NCBI GenBank assembly: GCA_019614645.1
Contig: JABWDB010000013.1
Location: 992,001-1,056,000 of the forward strand
Source: Stratiolaelaps scimitus
Lineage: Eukaryota; Arthropoda; Arachnida; Mesostigmata; Laelapidae
DNA length: 64,000 nucleotides
Reading direction: 5' to 3'
In this document: in pieces, positions 12,700 through 24,566 of the stretch
How positions within the stretch are numbered: position 1 is the stretch's first letter
How the letters are laid out: every line of letters starts with the position of its first letter
Position numbers and translations under genes: made by a program
The notes under the pieces: model-generated
Told to the model about the DNA's origin: nothing
What the model saw: only the letters and a program-made list of their open reading frames with translations
The model's database searches: none

Positions 12700-13720
12700 G
12701 ATAAGTTATCAAGAGTTTGATTCACAGACGTTTTCTGTCTTCAGCTTTCGACGCTTACTGGCACACGAGTCAACCTTTGCTGACATGACCACAATAGTGA
12801 CTTTATCAGAATGTGCCATGGCCTTACGCCCTGCGTCATTTCTAGCTTAAGCGCTCCGTAATATGCCAGCTTTCACAGACTGGAGCTTAGGATGGACCCC
12901 TGCGGAACTCCAGTTGAAACTTCATACTTCGAGTCACCTAGTAGGATCTTGCAATCTTCCAGGTAGCTCGACACCATCCGTCGGATATATTCCCTACTCT
13001 TCCAGGGCATCGAGTACTACTTTCCAGGTTGTGGTTTCCCACATTTAGGGATAGGTATCCTGTCTGTCGCCTTTCCACTTTCCTTACCTCCATCAGCTTC
13101 AGAAAGGTTTCTTCCAACAGTAGATGCCTGGGCGCCTCTGGTGGGATACCCTTCGAGTCCGGCACCTTCCTACCTTTACCCTGGGTCCGGCATCTAACTT
13201 TTTTCGCCATTAATGGGGGAAAGTCAACGAACTCAGTCGCTTCTCTTTTCTGAGGCGCCTTAAATAATATCTTTAACAAGGCTTTCAGGGAGTTTCCTCA
13301 TTCTCTTGCGGGCCTCCCTGACCGCAACAAGCCGCTCCCCTGCGGCATCCCCCTCGCCGGAGGGGACCTCGTAAAGGCCCTTCTCGCTCCGTTGCACTCT
13401 CTGCAAGCCCTCGGCTATCTCTAGGGTCCACCAGAAGACAGGCTTGCGCCTAAGACTCCTCGGATGCACCTGTAGCAATGCCATCTCGCTTGTCTTACGG
13501 AGTAATGTCGTGATGTCTCCCTCAGTGAGGTCATCCCGCAGGCAACGTTTGACAATCTCCCTGACAGTCTTCCCTGGCAAAGCTCCGCAGGAAACCAGGT
13601 GGCAGTTTACCCCGCCGGAGTGGGGAGCTAGCGTGAGCCACTCGCCATACCTCAAAGCTGACAAACGTCCATTACTGGCGAAGGAATTTGAAACACCGCT
13701 TATCCAATCAGTTCAGCTTG
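12700..13720 (-). mobile_element. Fragment of R1-like LINE ORF2, degenerate
   Basis: On the minus strand the piece 13664-13260 reads as the linker before the reverse transcriptase, with REIVKRCLRDDL, TLLRKTSEMALLQVHPR and PVFWWTLEIAE. The next piece has GIPPEAPRHLLLEE, typical of RT motif 1. A separate frame near 12940-12865 gives STGVPQGSIL, which is RT motif B. The endonuclease, the centre of the RT and the 3' half are missing. A deletion separates GIPPEA from GVPQGSIL. It is a relic of the same broad clade as the element at 31-36 kb but clearly diverged from it. Confidence 0.8.
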
Positions 13721-13739
13721 ACGGTGGATAACAGGCTTT

Positions 13740-15750
13740 GAAGTAAGCTTCTCTTCCTTTCGTCCCTGGTAGCAGGTCACAAACAAGTTACGTTGAACAC
13801 GACGTCATTCAACGCGGAAGAAGGAACAAGCGACTTTTGTTGGAGACAAGAAAACTCCACAAAAAGGTTCGGCCACCAGTGAGTGGGTGAGTGCCTGAGA
13901 CGTTCAGGACGCTCGAGACAGGACGCTCACGCGATGAGACTTACTATCTACAATATCTGCCAAGTTTGCGTCACTCAACGGGTGTGCCTTTAGGCTAAGT
14001 AATTTTCGACCTAACGGTTCAGGCGAATTAAACGTACGGGCGAATAGCCTACCAGGAAGCTCACTGTCCAAGGCACTTACCGGGTAACTGAGTTAAAGAC
14101 GCATTAGGCCTGCACATTAGACCCTACGTAATCCTATTTCAGGAGCAATTTCGTTGTAAACGACATGTTTGTGTCAATGAAAATAACAAGTAGTTGCTTT
14201 CTGACGAGAGAAGCTAATCCTTCGAATTGTTGGCTGTCTCTCGCAGTTAGGTTTCGGGCGAGATCAGCTGAAAACGACAAACGGGAGGTATTCTCCCCTA
14301 TAGAAGATTTGCGAAAGGCCTTGTCTTGCTAGCGCCGATAGTTCCCTGTATGTCAAGAATCAATATACGCGCATGCCATGCCGCAAATGCTGCGAAATTA
14401 TACGAAGCAGTTAACGGGCAAAGCGGGTGTTATATCTAGATGCATCGAGTATTTGATCCAAATAAATACAAAAATCCGAAGTAAACCAGACGAAAATCCA
14501 AAAGTACTCAAACGTAGAATTTCCGAATCGTAATGAAGCAAGCCACACCACACCGTGCGAGTTGAGGGCTAATCCACATGCGATAAAACGAATTGGCATA
14601 AAAATTAATATGATCTATTAAAGGTCATCGCTGTTAGCGTTCTTGCGTTCCCTTTGAGCAGTATAACGTACACGAGAGATATGAGAGGGCACATGTGGAA
14701 CCTCCATATATGTACTTCCTTGTTCGGTTACAGGGTTGTATATGCATCCGAAGGAACTGCTCACGTTAGATCATTTATTACCAAATGCAACTATTCCGGT
14801 GTGTGAATGACGTTTCGTTTTGTTAAGAACGTTTTTATGACACTGTTTGGACAGGTAAACCTGAAAACTACCACCTTCTCCAACAATAACTTATTGTTGT
14901 TGTTTTTCAATTTTCTGTTTTCCTTTTCGGTTAATTTTCTTTTTCTATCAACTTGGAAATAGATTCACTCTTGACATATATGGTACTCCTCTTGGGGATG
15001 CTTTTAGAACAAGTCGTGCCAGCACATAAGTTACAGGTCGGCAGTGACACGGAAACGATAGAGAATATTTTCTGCAGCTGCAGCTCTATATTATCATACT
15101 GGATATCCCTGAAGGAACAAGATCTAAATTCGACCTGTTCCTGTTTTCTTCTCTAAATGTATTCTAAGTCCACTAAAAAGTTTCTCAACAATTCGAACCC
15201 GCCCATGTATTACCTGCTGTCGTTGTAGTTCAAGTATTCCCGTGGATAGTTGTAGGGTGAGCACTCGCGGCTGCACACCTAGAATTTACAATACCGCTAT
15301 AGAGAGCTATCTTTTCCTCCATCGAGTGTGCAAGTATCCCTGCCGATTGAGATCCGAGTCTTCATCCTGTGTGACTCGGATATCTAGTTGCGGTTGCAGA
15401 GCAACGGCTTCGTAAGGATCACAGAAATAGCGTCACTTCTTTGAGAGGAGGCGGCGAAGGGGTGAGCAGGGTCACTGCTGGATGCCGAAAGCGCCCTCAG
15501 CCTAATTCTGGTCAGCAAGGTACGTGGTCTGACTAGAAAAGTGAGCCACGCCCAGTAACCGTATTGTGCGGATTGCATCGAATCGGGGAGGCTCGAATAT
15601 CGATACAATCCGATTATACGCAGACTTCGTATATATTACTGAACAATACTTTCAAAAGCGTAAAAAATACTGATACACCTGCATTTATGTAATAAGTTTG
15701 GGTTGTACCTGCCTTATATATTATATAATAGAACTATCAGTGGTGGTGTA
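13740..15750. other. No gene recognised
   Basis: It lies between the LINE fossil and the Tc3-like element. Open frames reach only about 75 codons with no domain. Confidence 0.5.
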
Positions 15751-15754
15751 CATT

Positions 15755-15985
15755 CAGTGGGGTGCATAAACTTAAAACACCCCTATATTTCAACAAATGG
15801 TTACAAAGAATACACATTTGAGGCATTTATTCTGTATCAGATTAATGTACGCGTCAAATAACATACGTACCACAAAGAACAGCGCATACGACGGCGCAAA
15901 CAGCCTGCTACAATGAAATGTGTCACTTTTCGGGTGTGCAAAATGACAAGTTACCCCCAGTTATCGAGTGTTTTTGCTGGGTTGA
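15755..15985 (+). repeat. Left terminal inverted repeat of Tc3-like element
   Basis: This stretch is matched in reverse complement by about 16975-17204 with scattered substitutions and small indels. The inner part includes CGGGTGTGCAAAAT and TTATCGAGTGTTTT, both found inverted near the right end. Confidence 0.85.
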
Positions 15986-16084
15986 TTCTCGCTTTCTTGT
16001 ACCAATTAGTACCGTGTGGCAGTCCTCGCTAATTATAACGTTAAAGATTCAGTTTAGCATACAATCAACGAGATTTAGCTGAAT

Positions 16085-16941
16085 CTGGGCGCTCGGACAA
16101 GAATGCCTAAGAGGGTTTTCATCAAGTTGAGATCCGGAGAACACGCTGGCCACCATAGAGTTTTAACTTTGTGTGGTCCCAACCACTCAGGTGTACACGC
16201 GCTGACATGAATTTTTGGATAATAATTGGCAGTCGATGAAACCTGGCCTAAACGGTAGTAGATTGTCGGTCAACATCGGCTGATCGTCCTCGTTATTCAT
16301 TCGAGATGAGACGAAAGCGAGTGCTAGTTTGGGAAGCTCCACAAACCATAAAGCACGCTCCGCCGAAAGTGCGCTTTGAGAAGTACCGCGGCTCTTTACG
16401 TGCATCATGCCAATAACCGTTAAATCCATCTAGCCCATCCAAATTTAACTTCTTCTCGTCACTCAAGATGATCTGAGACAACATAATTCCTTTTAGATCG
16501 ATGTGCACCCACAAGATATTCCTGAAAAAACGTTGCCCCAACATTCACCGGTGTCCAGTCTCTGTCCGTATTGTTGCGAGCGAAGTTTAGTTGGGCAGTC
16601 ATGTGGCGTTGTTGAAGACGAGGTCTTGTTTTCATATGCGGATAACATTTAATTGTCCTTAAAACTGCTAATCTATGAGCCTGAAGGTTTAACTCTTGCC
16701 TACTTGCTTCACACGTTAAGGTCGAATTCGAGGCCAGTCGACAAATCTGCATGCTGCTGACCTTTCCTGGAAGTTCTTTTGGACTCATTAGTACCATACG
16801 TTGACGAAATGCGTAAATAATTTCGCACTACGCAACGACCTTTGCCAATTCAGCTGGCAATTGCAGCGAGGGTCTTTCCTGCTCGGTGTAAAGCAGTAAT
16901 AACTGCTTTCTTCGTATCAGTAAGGCTCGAAGCGTCTCCCA
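16085..16941 (-). pseudogene. Tc3-like transposase, broken
   Basis: DDE transposases of this family excise and reinsert the element at TA. The minus frame opens MGDASSLTDTKKAVITALH and breaks at a TGA after AAIAS. Later pieces give SQIILSDEKKLNLDGLDGFN (the second catalytic Asp, in SDEK), YWHDARKEPRYFSKRTFGG and LAFVSSRMNNEDDQPML. The end reads WWPACSPDLNLMKTLLG. The canonical motif there is SPDLNPIENLWG, so the third acidic residue is Lys in this copy. Several stops and frameshifts are present. The protein is not functional as read. Confidence 0.85.
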
Positions 16942-16974
16942 TAATTACAGTACAGCGTGAAAACTCAAAACAAA

Positions 16975-17204
16975 CTGGATAAACTCAGCGAAAACACTCG
17001 ATAACTGAGGGTGACTTATGATTTTGCACACCCGAACAATGATACATTTCATAGTAGCAGGCCGTCATGTGCGCTGTTCTTTGCGGTATGCCTATTATCA
17101 GTAGTACATTGCACATTAATCTAATACAGAACATGTCTCAAACGTGTATTCTTTGCAACGATTTGTTGAAATATAGGAGTGTCTTAAGTTTATGCACACC
17201 ACGG
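16975..17204 (-). repeat. Right terminal inverted repeat of Tc3-like element
   Basis: Partner of 15755-15985. It contains AAAACACTCGATAA and ATTTTGCACACCCG, and ends at TTTATGCACACCACGG next to TA. Confidence 0.85.
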
Positions 17205-17739
17205 TATTATATTATATATAATTCATCACACCGTTTGAATGTGATACATCTGTCGTTACCAGAGATGTAAGAACAAGACATGATCCTACCCCGGGGAACT
17301 CGGGTTAACAACAGCGTGGCCACACATAAGTTTGAGTGTCATTTTATTGGGATTATCCGATAATTGTACCCGATAACGTTCGAGTGTGCATATATAATAT
17401 ATACGATCATGACAAGATGTTTTTTTTATAAAGATTAATGGTATATCCTGCATGGGCACCAGATTTCACAACTAACGTAGACAAGATGTACGGTAAGATA
17501 TATTATATAAACATATACAACAACAGGTTCATAGAGCAAGGAATATATATAACACATAGGCTCTAACTGATTGGTATTTTCGCCAAACTCCAAAGGATGG
17601 GACCAAAGAACAGGAGGCGGTGTGGTATCTATCACAGTTGGCTTCGCATCTTGAGCACCTGCAATGGTTATCTGATTCGTGGAAATCCCGCACGACACAA
17701 AGATTGTGATAGCGGGTTCCAACATGACATGCCATTCGG

Positions 17740-17875
17740 TATATTTGACATTGTTCCTGTTTCGAAGAAATTTTTACCGTTTCAAAATGCAAATGTGCAT
17801 TGGTGGGGATCGAACCCGTGCACCTACGTGTCTCCTCCGATTCCGCCGTTGGGACATAATATGCAGGCGCCTTGC
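17740..17875 (-). repeat. SINE-1 copy C
   Basis: The reverse complement carries GGAGACACGTAGGTGCACGG followed by GTTCGATCCCCACC, as in copy A, with more of the tRNA-like head upstream (GTCCCAACGGCGGAATC). The body diverges after GCACATTTGCATTT. Confidence 0.7.
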
Positions 17876-18383
17876 CTTTAATGAGAATATCAATGAACAG
17901 AAGAAAGCAGTGCTAAGGAACAGACTGCTGCTATGTTGTAGAGAGCGCGAGCTGATCAGATTAGGCTCAAGGATCCCATGGTAACAGGAAAAAAGGGTTG
18001 CACCCCTTCTTGGTCCTGTGCTGAACTCCATAATCGGTGGAACAGCTGAGTAAGCATTACTTCTAAGGCATGAGTAGAATTGAGTGAAAGAAGCATGTAT
18101 TCAAGGAATCGCTGATGAAGCTTCGAGTACCGAAGATCAAGTTTCGTGCATGCTGTGAGGCAACAGAAAAGCAAGGGGGGGGGGGGTATACGCGTGCTAT
18201 TCCTGAGGAGAGCTATCTTTGTCTACAAAATATTGCCCTCTTTTGAATTCAATAAATATCGTTTTATATGGACGGTGATAGAACGCCTTAAAGAGCATAT
18301 ATATATATATATATATATATTACACCTCGTTTGAAAAGTACGACGGTATTTATTCCCAAGTGAGTGAATATATGTTCATTAGA

Positions 18384-18838
18384 TTCAATGTTATGTGTCT
18401 TAATATATACAATAATTAGTGATGCGGTTGGGGACAGGGTGTCAAGCCGAGGCTGTCATGGTCCCGAGGAAGGCGATGGCATTGCCTCTCTGCCTCACAG
18501 CGATGGAAAGACGTTGCAGAAAGGAGGACCTTGTGCCCCTGACCCCAGTGGCGCAGACTGGCGCGGCCTGTGGCAGATCCCTTCGAGGCCACTGGCATCC
18601 GTTTTCTTTATTTTGTCAGAGGGTCGAAGATGGTGTGCTTATATATATATATATATATATATATATAAGAGTACGTCTGGTGGCTGTGGAAGAGGCGGCA
18701 GAGATTCACGAGCAATGGTGGGCGGCCGTTTGCCACAAGACCAAACATATATGTGCTGGTACTACTGTCGTTGTTTTATTACGATTGGCATATCTAGATT
18801 ATTGTCGCTGCCCGGAGTGCCACTGCAGGCCTAGATAA
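18384..18838 (+). other. GC-rich block with two overlapping open frames, unassigned
   Basis: Two plus frames (139 and 156 codons) run through the block only because it is GC-rich, and both cross a (TA)n tract at 18640 that encodes Tyr-Ile repeats. A plausible small gene is not excluded, but the TA tract inside argues against it. It lies just upstream of the tRNA-Thr gene. Confidence 0.2.
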
Positions 18839-18910
18839 ATACTCAACGGATGGAAATACATTAATTTTGGCAGAACCAATATTCGGCATAGTTGGAATGG
18901 AATGACGTGC

Positions 18911-18983
18911 GGCTCCGTGGCCTAGTGGTTAAGGCGTCGGTCTTGTAAACCGAAGATCATGGGTTCAAGTCCCATCGGAGCCT
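18911..18983 (+). tRNA. tRNA-Thr (anticodon TGT)
   Basis: Full cloverleaf without an intron. Acceptor stem GGCTCCG pairs with CGGAGCC, with T as discriminator. The D arm is TGGCCTAGTGGTTAAGG, which is also the A box. The anticodon stem TCGGT/ACCGA encloses loop CTTGTAA with TGT at 18944-18946. The T arm ATGGGTTCAAGTCCCAT supplies the B box. A T run near 19013 could end Pol III transcription. It decodes ACA. A near-identical copy lies at 24177-24249 on the other strand. Confidence 0.96.
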
Positions 18984-19019
18984 GGCGCAGAAACGATTTG
19001 TAACCTAAAATTTTATGTC

Positions 19020-20165
19020 CTCTAATTAAGCAAATCGTGCTAACGATGTCATGTGACGTAAACTATATTCATTGACATGGAGGAATAACAGAGGCGTATT
19101 TAATAGCGCATTTCGTTACAAATTTCGAGAACACTTGGTCTTCTTCGAACCTATTGAGTGTAGATCCGATAATGAAGCAATTCTTATTACCATGGCTTGG
19201 TTCCGCAGAGCTTGAAAGAAAGTCTGTTACATTCGCGCAGACTGTCCAGGTCGTGTCGGCCTAATCCCAACCTCGAGATGAATCGCCCACCGAACTTCTC
19301 TCCACTCGATCACACTGCTGGAATAGGATAGAAAGTTAAGTTAGACAGGCAAGTTGGGACTTCGGCACTGAAAACAAGAGAGTTATGAGACGAAGTTATG
19401 GCCATACTCCTGTAGTTCCAGTACCGAAAGCGAAGTAGACACCGTCACAGTTAACACAATTGTTGTAATACTTGTTGTGGCAAGTGGTGCAAACAAATGC
19501 CTAGCAGTTTATTACTTATCACTCGTGAAAGTGTACCCCACGAATGCATGAAATAGGCCCTCATGAACAATATTTTACATACCAAAAAATAGTATTAACT
19601 TTTCTGCTAGTTAAGCAGGAGCAAGCAGTCAAAATCTTACATTATATATTATTAACTAACCCATCTCACAAGTCTAACCAGTGATTCTGACTACATACAT
19701 GACGTTCGGATAACCACGCGACTCTGTGGCGTTTACAGTGGTTACAAAACTTGCCATAGAACGACGATGGAGGTCTATCTGTCCTCGTGGACACATAGCG
19801 TCTTTATGGAGGGTTTTAACTGTCCAAAGAGCTATTTGATTCCTAACTATACACTTTGCATGATGTCTATGTCTCATGGTATTTTCCTTGCTCAACGTTG
19901 TCGAACGTCACAGAGTTTCGTGACGTCCCCAACCCCCCCCCCCTCTGGTATTTTGTATTTAACTAAGTACGTTAATGATATAATAGAATAACGACAACTA
20001 TCTGGCACCAAATCGTTGTTTTCGTTTTTCCCAGACCATAATCGAGTGGAGAATATGCGTACATAATTTTCGGTCGATATTTAGCAACAATTGAGAAACG
20101 TATTTATTCTATCCAACGTTAGGCCAGCACGTCTATAACGTCCTGTAGATAAAAACATAATATAA
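19020..20165. other. No gene recognised
   Basis: Sequence downstream of the first tRNA-Thr. A run of C at 19934 and short open frames only. Confidence 0.5.
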
Positions 20166-20305
20166 GCTTGTTTGAAAAAGACGCATTTTTGCCATTCGAC
20201 AACCTTTTTCTTCTCCTCTTTTGCGCTATCGGCGTTGATGTACATGGAAGCGATACACGCTCAATACACCGAGCTTACGACGTGTCCTCTTCGTATACGC
20301 TTAGC

Positions 20306-20524
20306 TCAGAAAGGTTCGTTCCATTGGGCGAAATTGCTTTCTGCGAGCGACGGCCCACCCACCTCGAAAGGTGTGCTGGCCGTCCCCTCTCGAGCTCTGT
20401 GAATCCTTGGATGCCGCCGCCGCCGCCGCGCCGCGGCCTTTGAAGCGTCTCTGGCTGCTGCTGCTGTTTCGGATGACGAGCCATCGCAATCGAATTCGAT
20501 ATCGACTCTTTTGCTTCTGCTCAT
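20306..20524 (-). CDS. Candidate first exon in CpG-rich patch, 72 aa frame
   Basis: The ATG at 20524 on the minus strand opens MSRSKRVDIEFDCDGSSSE and runs through Ala and Arg runs (AAARRRRRHPR) to TGA. A donor-like GAG|GTGGGT lies at about 20369. The sequence 20.3-21.0 kb is the most CpG-rich in this part of the window, as expected of a promoter and first exon, but several frames are open on both strands. The Arg-rich, Ser-rich composition would suit a nuclear protein. No further exon was identified. Confidence 0.22.
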   Translation of the reverse strand: MSRSKRVDIEFDCDGSSSETAAAARDASKAAARRRRRHPRIHRAREGTASTPFEVGGPSLAESNFAQWNEPF

Positions 20525-21009
20525 CGTGCCTCTTTCAGAATTTCTCCTGTCGAGCCTCGAACATGCCGGAACTATTGGGGGATCCTGATCCCGAGTCGTC
20601 CCGTGTAAAAGGCGCGCCGAGTCGTCGGCCCGGTAGGACCCGAAAATACGCGACAAGGTGCTCTCGGAGATTCTCATCCACTATCGATACCCTCGGGAAT
20701 CACTTGGTCGCCTAGTCTGAGAGCGACCCCGCCTGCCAACTAGCTTCGCCTCGAATCGTGGCTTCGTCGTCCGGACATCAGAACCAGATCGCGTCGTCCA
20801 GCCGGTTCTTCTTTCTATTTTCCAGTTGTCTGAGAACGAGCGAGACCTGGGACGGTCGAGACCGATTCTCGACGACAGATAACTGCGTTCGTTCCTTGAA
20901 GGTTCGGGCAAGATTCGAAAGTGGCGCCAATCGAAAGGAGTTCGCCTGAAGCCGCTCACACATCTGCCCTTGGCATGAAGGGAGATGCTTCAATTAATTT
21001 GCAGTGCAC

Positions 21010-21573
21010 CTAGACACCGATGAACGTATCGGATACCTGCGTCAGGGTGGCTGTGTCAGTAAATGAAGGCATGCTGTCAGAATCTAATTTTTTTAACGGA
21101 TAGAAAGCAATTTCGTCGGTTGTCGCTTTGACACAACAAGACGACGGACCTTCCCGCCCGCTCGTACAGCTTCCATCTGCAGCTGTTCTCATCGCAATGA
21201 GTAAAGACTGACAGTTCGTCACACTCCTTCGATTAGCTGGAGTCGTCCAGTCCAATCTACGAGATAGGCAACCTGCCCTAGAGCTACTAGTACTACTACT
21301 ACTACTACTACTACTACCATTATAGCGTAGCCCGATGACGTCTATTCGCGGTGCCGGTCGTGTGTACTTTTCATTAGAGGCCAAACATCTAAGAGCCAGC
21401 TGGTGCTGTGGGAAGAGGAAGCCAAACGGACCTAACTTAACAAAACATATGCCACACCACCTTCCATCTCTGTGTGGGCCAACGCCCTCTGTGAGCTCAC
21501 CCATGACATTCTGCGAGGCAGTCAGCACACACCCGCTAGCTAGATTGCCCGTCAGGCAGCCGCTGACCACCAA
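21010..21573 (-). other. Longest non-repeat open frame (187 codons), doubtful
   Basis: The minus strand is open from before 21573 to TAG-proximal 21010; the first ATG lies near 21505 (MGELTEGVGPHRDGRWCGI). It includes a Ser run from the (CTA)n microsatellite at 21290-21317. A frame of this length is about what chance allows in 64 kb. The two flanks show no clear splice sites or domain. Confidence 0.12.
21290..21317. repeat. (CTA)n microsatellite
   Basis: About nine CTA units. It generates the Ser run of the doubtful minus-strand frame. Confidence 0.95.
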
Positions 21574-21789
21574 CTTGCCACAGATACTTAAGGCCTAGTC
21601 GTGTCGGTGTCTCGGAATTGAAGCCGCCTCCGAAACATACCGATGTCGATCCACAACAACAACCACTCTTGCCTAGACGAACAAAAGAGAAATAAAAAGC
21701 CTCCACGAATGGTGATAGGTAACGGCCAGCACGCGGTCCGTACAGACAAGTTGTACGTGTAATCCCATGGAAACTTGTTCATGCGCCGT

Positions 21790-23730
21790 CCAAACTAAGA
21801 CGCGCGCGTGGCGGTGCGACAGAGAAGGTCTAAGGATCGAGGGTTAAGCGTTAGCCACAGCTGGGCACACACTTTGACATAAGTAGGCTTAAGACAGCAC
21901 AAAAGCTCAATTCTTGCCAAAAGGGAGCTAAATCCGGGCAGGCTAGAAATTGAGCTGTCGAAATGATTAAGAGCCAGGCAGTGGACCTGGACAGTCAGCC
22001 AGCTTAACACGAGCCCAGAAAGGGTTGACGCGACAGAGGAAAATATAGGATCATGATGAGTGTCTTAGTAAACTGTGATAGTAAACCTGCCTATGGAAGG
22101 TTTGCCTTTAACCTCTGCGTAAAAAATAAAGGAAAAAAAAGTAAACTGTAATGCGAACTCGCGACGAATAATTCGCCAGAAAAGGCAAAATACAGTGAAA
22201 GCACCACTCACTTGTAACGTTGCGGGGTGAAATCCGAGTGCTCCCTCGATTGCGAGTCTTTGTTGTGTTTTCTATGAGGAGCGACAAGCGAAGTTCGAGT
22301 CACAGGCCAATAGCCTGGCATGGGGTTGTACTAAAACTGTTGGCTAAAGTACAATTGTAGCCTTGACAATCTCTATGACAATTTTGTCTATTGCATTTCG
22401 CCTCAGATTAGAGTGGTGAACGCCGTTAGTGAACTCGCAGAAAGTGTTTACACGTTGATGTAATCTCGATAGAACTGTGGGCCAAAATGACTCTGGCTAA
22501 AAATAGCTTTACTTATGATTACTTTGCAATCGAGCATGCAACTGAAAACACACATTGCTTGCGATCTGTATTTGTTTGCCGAGAGAAATATCAGGGGAAT
22601 TTTCATTCGATTTCAATTCCTTTCATTTCTGAATTCAGAATACTGACTGAATGCGCCTACTGTTCTGCGAGGGACATTAGGGACGCAGCTCATATATTGC
22701 CAAGAGCATAATCGTATTTCAATGTTGTCTAGTTTGTTATGTGTTTCGATGCAGTCTTAATTGTTGGCTCACACAAGCGGCGTATACATCTCCTATAGAT
22801 TCACAAATATAGTAATATAAATCATCATCAAGTAGTCTATTGACCCCACCAGAAAGTCTCCCTAGCTAAAGACATACATTGTTCCACATGTCCTCAATCC
22901 CAGCAGCATTACGGGTAGCTCAAACTGTAAGCCAAGTTCGAGCGATGCATTCATTAATACGAAGTTTAGTAATTACCGAAGAAGGAACTATCGAGTTTCG
23001 ACTAAAATCTATATGAGACAGTTAACGAGTTGAAAGCCCTCCGAAACTCATACACATCAGAGTTCACAACAATTTATCTTCTATAAATACGAACAGCCTC
23101 GTCGTCACACGACTAGGTGAAATTCATGTTATAAATAAACCAACAACCTTAATAAGTTTGTTCAGCCATTAGATGTTAGGATAGAAGTAGATAGTGATCA
23201 GAGCACCTCTTAATCAAGGTATACCCAAAACTGTTTATTATATATAACTGACCTCATCCGCGTGTTGTGAGAGGGGTATCATATATATATATATATATAT
23301 ATATAATATAAGACCGTATATTCGGTAAATGAAACATGTATAAGAACATACCTATGTATTTTAAACACACACACATTTTTATGATATATCTACACAACAT
23401 TTAAGTTTTTTATGTATTTAAAAAAGTATATCTTGTTTGTGGAAGACAGACGGTGATATCCATTCCATTTCATTATTTCCGGTTTGACCACACTTCAAAC
23501 GCTGTTTTTGCGAATGCTTACTGGTGGGGCACAGTGTATATTCCGTCCCCTAACTTACACATAAATAGGAATATAGGATTTGTTTCTGCGAGATCGCTCC
23601 AATCATAGCCAATGGGTTTCAATGAGTTTTCAAAGGATCGCGTGCCACCCAAAATTTCCCTGTAGGCCCCCCACACCTAGGTTATTAATAGAATAGTCCT
23701 CAACCTTGAATCAGCTTACCTTACCAAAAA
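21790..23730. other. No gene recognised
   Basis: Mostly AT-rich. A TA tract lies at 23279 and no frame of interest was found. Confidence 0.5.
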
Positions 23731-23732
23731 TT

Positions 23733-23780
23733 GCAGCTCCTTTAATAAACCAATAAAACCTTTACCTTTACCTTTATCGG
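23733..23780 (+). repeat. SINE-2 3' fragment
   Basis: TTGCAGCTCCTTTAATAAAC then CAATAAAACC followed by three TTTACC-type units. It shows the family's 3' end and its hexamer tail clearly. Confidence 0.7.
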
Positions 23781-24176
23781 GTGATTCATTTTTTATAAAG
23801 AACGAAAGCAGTGTGCTGTATTTATCTCTATCTAGCCCACAGCAGTTAATTCAGTATTCGGTTTTGCATGAATTGGCAAGACCGTTTCCAGCCGAGTATG
23901 ATGTTATATTAGTCTCGACGACGAGGTATCTATTGTGCTGAAAAGTCACTGTGATTAACCCTCTAGTGATCATGAGCGCATGTACGAAGCAGAAATTTTG
24001 TTATTAAAATCAACAAAACAGATATAGTTATCTCAGTTCCCAATCAGCATATTTCCAAAGTAAGCTACGTAAAGCAGTAGTCAACAATCAATAATTAGAT
24101 CACAGTGGCCCGCATACAGTTACATAGAAAATCCATGGCAGTAAAAAGTTCTGGTATTGAAAAAACACCAGGTCAA

Positions 24177-24249
24177 AGGCCCCGACGGGATTTGAACCCG
24201 TGATCTTCGGTTTACAAGACCGACGCCTTAACCACTAGGCCACGGAGCC
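24177..24249 (-). tRNA. tRNA-Thr (anticodon TGT), second copy
   Basis: On the minus strand this gives the same acceptor 5' half, D arm and anticodon arm as the copy at 18911. The T arm is ACGGGTTCAAATCCCGT and the 3' acceptor half is CGGGGCC, which leaves one G-U pair in the acceptor stem. The T-stem differences are compensated on both sides, so pairing is kept. A run of six T (24166-24161) directly downstream is a good Pol III terminator. Confidence 0.95.
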
Positions 24250-24539
24250 GAACGCTACCACCCGACACTGACTACGTTCACTAGTTTTTCCCAACGATTT
24301 TTACAAGGACGTCAGCCGTCACGCGAATTTACCTCGCTCACATCAAGTTTCCTCCAACATATTTGCCATGCACATGTATGTATGTATATATTGTATCTCT
24401 ACGTGTGTGTGTGTATCTGCGTATATCGCCAATGTGAGAGAGAACTCGTGTCAATTGCTTTTGTGGCCAGGTATTTCCTTAGCTTACTCATAGCAGTCGC
24501 TACACGCCGCCCGTCGAAGAATCAGCCACAAAGACTTAA

Positions 24540-24566
24540 AGAGAGCGAGAGAGAGAGAGAGAGAGA
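24540..24566. repeat. (GA)n tract
   Basis: A GA run just upstream of a GC-rich block (24.58-24.93 kb). GAGA tracts often lie near arthropod promoters, but no gene was identified here. Confidence 0.85.

Larger units (their letters stand above)
15755..17204 (-). mobile_element. Tc1/Tc3-like DNA transposon with long terminal inverted repeats, inactive
   Basis: Outer ends read CAGTGGGGTGCATAAACTTA on the left and, as reverse complement, CCGTGGTGTGCATAAACTTA on the right. This is the typical start of Tc1/mariner ends. A TA follows the right end (17205-17206); the left flank reads TT, so one TA copy seems mutated. Inverted repeats extend about 230 bp inwards. The interior holds a decayed transposase on the minus strand. 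At about 1450 bp it has ordinary family length. Confidence 0.9.

Noticed and set aside
17597..17984. Open frames of 94-101 codons on the plus strand
   Set aside because: They run through SINE-1 copy C and carry its tRNA-like head, so coding is unlikely.
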